NCBI GenBank assembly: GCA_948852375.1
Contig: CAQOYX010000070.1
Coordinates: 1-8,324, forward strand
Reading direction: 5' to 3'
DNA length: 8,324 bases
Origin: an uncultured Clostridia bacterium
GTDB taxonomy: Bacteria > Bacillota_A > Clostridia > TANB77 > CAG-508
Shown: one piece after another, positions 6,654 to 8,324 of the stretch
Numbering within the stretch: the first letter of the stretch is position 1
Layout of the letters: every line of letters begins with the position of its first letter
Notes under the pieces: model-generated
What the model was told of the DNA's origin: nothing
Database searches by the model: none
Seen by the model: only the letters and a program-made list of their open reading frames with translations
Program-made: the position numbers and the translations under genes

Positions 6654-7936
6654 CTAAAATTCTGCACAATCTTTTAATTCTTCTTCAATATTAAGAAGTC
6701 TATTATACTTTGCCACTCTATCTGTTCTACAAGGTGCTCCTGTTTTTATTTGCCCTGCATTTGTTGCAACACTAATATCTGCAATAGTTGTATCTTCTGT
6801 TTCACCTGATCTATGTGAAATAACAGCTGTATATCCATTTTTCTTTGCAAGTTCTATTGTATCAAGTGTTTCAGTTAAAGTTCCTATTTGATTTGGTTTT
6901 ATTAAGATACTATTTGCCACTCCCTCACTAATACCTTTTTTAAATCTTTTTTTATTGGTTACAAATATATCATCTCCAACTAATTGAATTTTATCTTTTA
7001 ACCTATCTGTAAGTTTTTTCCATGATTCCCAATCTTCTTCTGCAAGTCCATCTTCTATTGAAATAATTGGATATTTATTAGCTAATTCTTCTATATAATC
7101 AACCATTTCTTCTCTTGTTTTTAATACATCTGTTTTCCAAAAATAATATCCATCTTTTCCTATCTTTTTGGCTTCTTCAAACATTTCTGTGCCTGCAATA
7201 TCTAATGCCAAACATATATCTTTTTTAGGTTCATATCCTGCCTTTTTTATTGCATCTATTATTACTTCAATTGCTTCAGTTTCATCTTTTAAATTTGGTG
7301 CAAAACCTCCTTCATCGCCAACTGCAACCGAATCTCCCTTTTGTTTTAATACTTTTTTCAAATTGTAATATACTTCTACTCCCATTTGTAAACACTCTCT
7401 AAATGTTGTAGCTCCAACTGGTATTATCATAAATTCTTGAATATTTATATTATTATCTGCATGTTTACCACCATTTAGGATATTCATCATAGGATGTGGT
7501 AATATCTTGGCGTTTACCCCTCCAATATAATTATAAAGACTCATCCCCAACGAATTTGCTGCTGCACGAGCTACTGCAAGAGATACCCCAAGAGTAGCAT
7601 TTGCACCTAGTCTCGATTTATTTGGTGTATCATCTAATAATATTAATTGTTTATCAATTCCTATTTGATCATATACATTCATTCCTTCTATTTTTTTTGC
7701 TATTTTTTTATTTACATTTTCTACTGCCTTTAAAACACCTTTACCTAAATATCTCTCATTATCTTCATCACGTAGTTCTACCGCTTCAAAACTTCCGTGT
7801 AGACGCTCCGTGATGGAACTATTGCTATTCCTGAAAATCCTCCATCTGTAATTACTTCTACTTGCACTGTTGGGTTACCTCTTGAATCCAAAACTTCTAA
7901 TGCTGTAATCTTACTAATACCTAAATAATCTTTCAT
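6654..7936 (-). CDS. eno: Enolase; needs two +1 shifts, both at CGG codons
   Basis: Enolase converts 2-phosphoglycerate to phosphoenolpyruvate in glycolysis. The frame from ATG 7936 reads [22 protein letters not shown] and IAIVPS, then CGG, and would stop at 7778-7780. Skipping C7810 gives GAST; skipping C7797 gives GSFEAVELR, and the frame is then open to the TAG at 6654. The reconstructed VPSGASTGSFEA is the textbook active-site loop, and the total of 426 residues is normal. Catalytic residues in this numbering are Glu208 (GDEGGF), Asp245, Glu294 (SIEDG), Asp321 (GDD) and Lys346 (KPNQIG), followed by SHRSGETED. Only two bases disturb an otherwise perfect gene. An in-frame ATG at 7948, five bases after AAGGA, is an equally plausible start. 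Automated annotation would probably list a pseudogene or a truncated protein starting at 7682. Functional recoding seems likelier to me than decay, because the rest shows no damage. Confidence 0.9.
7794..7797 (-). other. eno: Putative +1 recoding site 2 in eno, CGGA
   Basis: After the first shift the frame reads TCT ACA CGG AAG TTT TGA and would stop at 7786-7788. Skipping C7797 gives ACA GGA AGT TTT GAA GCG, the second glycine of the SGASTG loop. It is in frame, is preceded by A, and yields glycine, exactly as at the other two sites. Confidence 0.65.
7807..7810 (-). other. eno: Putative +1 recoding site 1 in eno, CGGA
   Basis: The opening frame reads GTT CCA TCA CGG AGC GTC and stops 30 bases later. 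Skipping C7810 gives TCA GGA GCG TCT ACA, which is SGAST of the enolase loop that closes over the active-site magnesium. The protein on both sides matches enolase without gaps, so the location of the extra base is certain to within the CGG codon. Confidence 0.65.
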
Positions 7937-8037
7937 AATAACTATCATTCCTTTCCTTTTTAGTTATAAAGTTTAGTCCTTCTATTATTATGAAACATTT
8001 ATTTTAAATTTATTCCGCCTTTTTACTTTTTATTTCA

Positions 8038-8065
8038 ATATTAAAATCTCTATGTTATTACTCAA
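8038..8065 (-). promoter_or_regulatory. Candidate eno promoter
   Basis: The minus strand has TTGAGT (8060-8065), a 16-base spacer and TAATAT (8038-8043), each matching four of six consensus bases. The start point would lie near 8031, leaving a leader of about 85-95 bases. The remainder of 7949-8142 shows short AT-rich repeats but no gene. Confidence 0.3.
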
Positions 8066-8142
8066 ATTCGCACTTTTATAATATAATTTTGGCTTGGATT
8101 ATTACTCATATTAGAACACTTATTGTTCATATTAGTTTTGTT

Positions 8143-8217
8143 TGGTTGGGGTACTGTGATTCGAACACAGGAATGTCGGAATCAGAATCCGATGCCTTAC
8201 CACTTGGCGATACCCCA
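8143..8217 (-). tRNA. tRNA-Gln, anticodon CTG
   Basis: A 75-base tRNA on the minus strand. The acceptor TGGGGTA (8211-8217) pairs with TACCCCA; the discriminator A and an encoded CCA (8143-8145) follow. The D-stem is GCC/GGC, the anticodon stem is TCGGA/TCCGA around the loop TTCTGAT, and the T-arm is CTGTG/CACAG with TTCGAAT. The anticodon is at 8183-8185, CTG, which reads CAG. The body matches bacterial tRNA-Gln, whose usual anticodon in AT-rich genomes is TTG, so this is probably a second isoacceptor. Confidence 0.95.
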
Positions 8218-8231
8218 ATGTTTGCATATTT

Positions 8232-8240
8232 ATATTAGCA
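8232..8240 (-). promoter_or_regulatory. Extended -10 promoter element of tRNA-Gln
   Basis: The minus strand reads TGCTAATAT, with the -10 at 8232-8237, placing the start point about 8 bases before the mature tRNA 5' end. The -35 is weak (T-rich). Confidence 0.4.
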
Positions 8241-8248
8241 CAATACAC

Positions 8249-8279
8249 AAAAAAATTCTAGTATTTACTAAAATTTTTT
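8249..8279. terminator. Possible AT-rich terminator upstream of tRNA-Gln
   Basis: An A-tract and a T-tract flank TAGTA/TACTA, giving a long but almost wholly A-T stem on either strand. It could end a gene lying beyond the right edge. The one G-C pair makes this weak. Nothing else is recognised in 8218-8324. Confidence 0.3.
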
Positions 8280-8324
8280 ATAATTGTATATTTTATTATT
8301 GTAATTCACTACCTTTGTTCTATA

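Noticed and set aside
7797..7810. Plain sequencing or assembly error as the full explanation of the broken frames
   Set aside because: Not excluded, but not preferred: the three events insert the same base before a GGN codon at the same codon phase, are not in homopolymers, and many other AGG strings in the window carry no insertion. Reads are needed to settle it.
7601..7813. Plus-strand open frame across the eno frameshift region
   Set aside because: It is antisense to clear enolase sequence and has no family resemblance or start signal.
7778..7936. A separate 52-codon minus-strand gene ending at 7778
   Set aside because: Its sequence up to residue 42 is the enolase N-terminus; only the last residues after CGG are unlike enolase.
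8268..8324. End of a further minus-strand gene at the right edge (about 18 codons open to a TAG at 8268-8270)
   Set aside because: It is too short and AT-rich to recognise; another frame stops within four codons, so the fragment cannot be assigned.

Overview
The window is very AT-rich bacterial chromosome that encodes ordinary housekeeping genes. The gene set and style point to a low-GC Bacillota of the class Clostridia, probably an uncultured lineage: tig next to clpP and clpX, EF-P followed by a CD1247-like zinc-ribbon protein, YlmH, strong GGAGG-type ribosome binding sites, AGA-dominated arginine usage, and only TAA and TAG stops. I cannot name a genus. I see no mobile element, CRISPR array, phage gene or rRNA.

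Layout. One gene lies on the plus strand at the left edge: a membrane-anchored M23 (LytM-type) peptidase, 83-692. Everything else is on the minus strand. In transcription order from the right edge these are tRNA-Gln(CTG) (8143-8217), eno (6654-7936), a terminator, ylmH (5735-6538), a good promoter and then tig (4378-5661), a bidirectional terminator-like hairpin, clpP (3623-4225), a structured leader and clpX (2144-3451), efp (1539-2105), and a CD1247-like zinc-ribbon protein (940-1518). The M23 gene and the minus-strand block converge on a 247-base gap (693-939) that holds two hairpins and no gene.

The block is a translation and protein-quality set. It contains EF-P (relief of stalled ribosomes), trigger factor (nascent-chain chaperone), ClpXP (degradation) and YlmH (an S4-domain factor linked to rescue of obstructed 50S subunits), with enolase and a tRNA upstream.

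The most striking signal is a reading-frame pattern. Two conserved genes cannot be read in one frame: eno needs two +1 shifts and the M23 gene needs one. All three places have the same form: an in-frame CGG codon preceded by A, where skipping the C restores the conserved protein exactly by reading the next GGN as glycine. I searched the other genes for CGG on both strands. In about 2,340 codons across the eight protein genes, these three are the only in-frame CGG codons. This suggests that CGG is not read as arginine here but triggers a +1 shift (CGGN read as Gly). Assembly errors or real gene decay remain possible, but three identical codon-phased events are hard to get by chance.

Secondary signals are a nested long-range inverted repeat in the clpX leader, a perfect 8-bp palindrome in the clpP leader, and a strong GC-rich hairpin at 840-858 without a U-tract.
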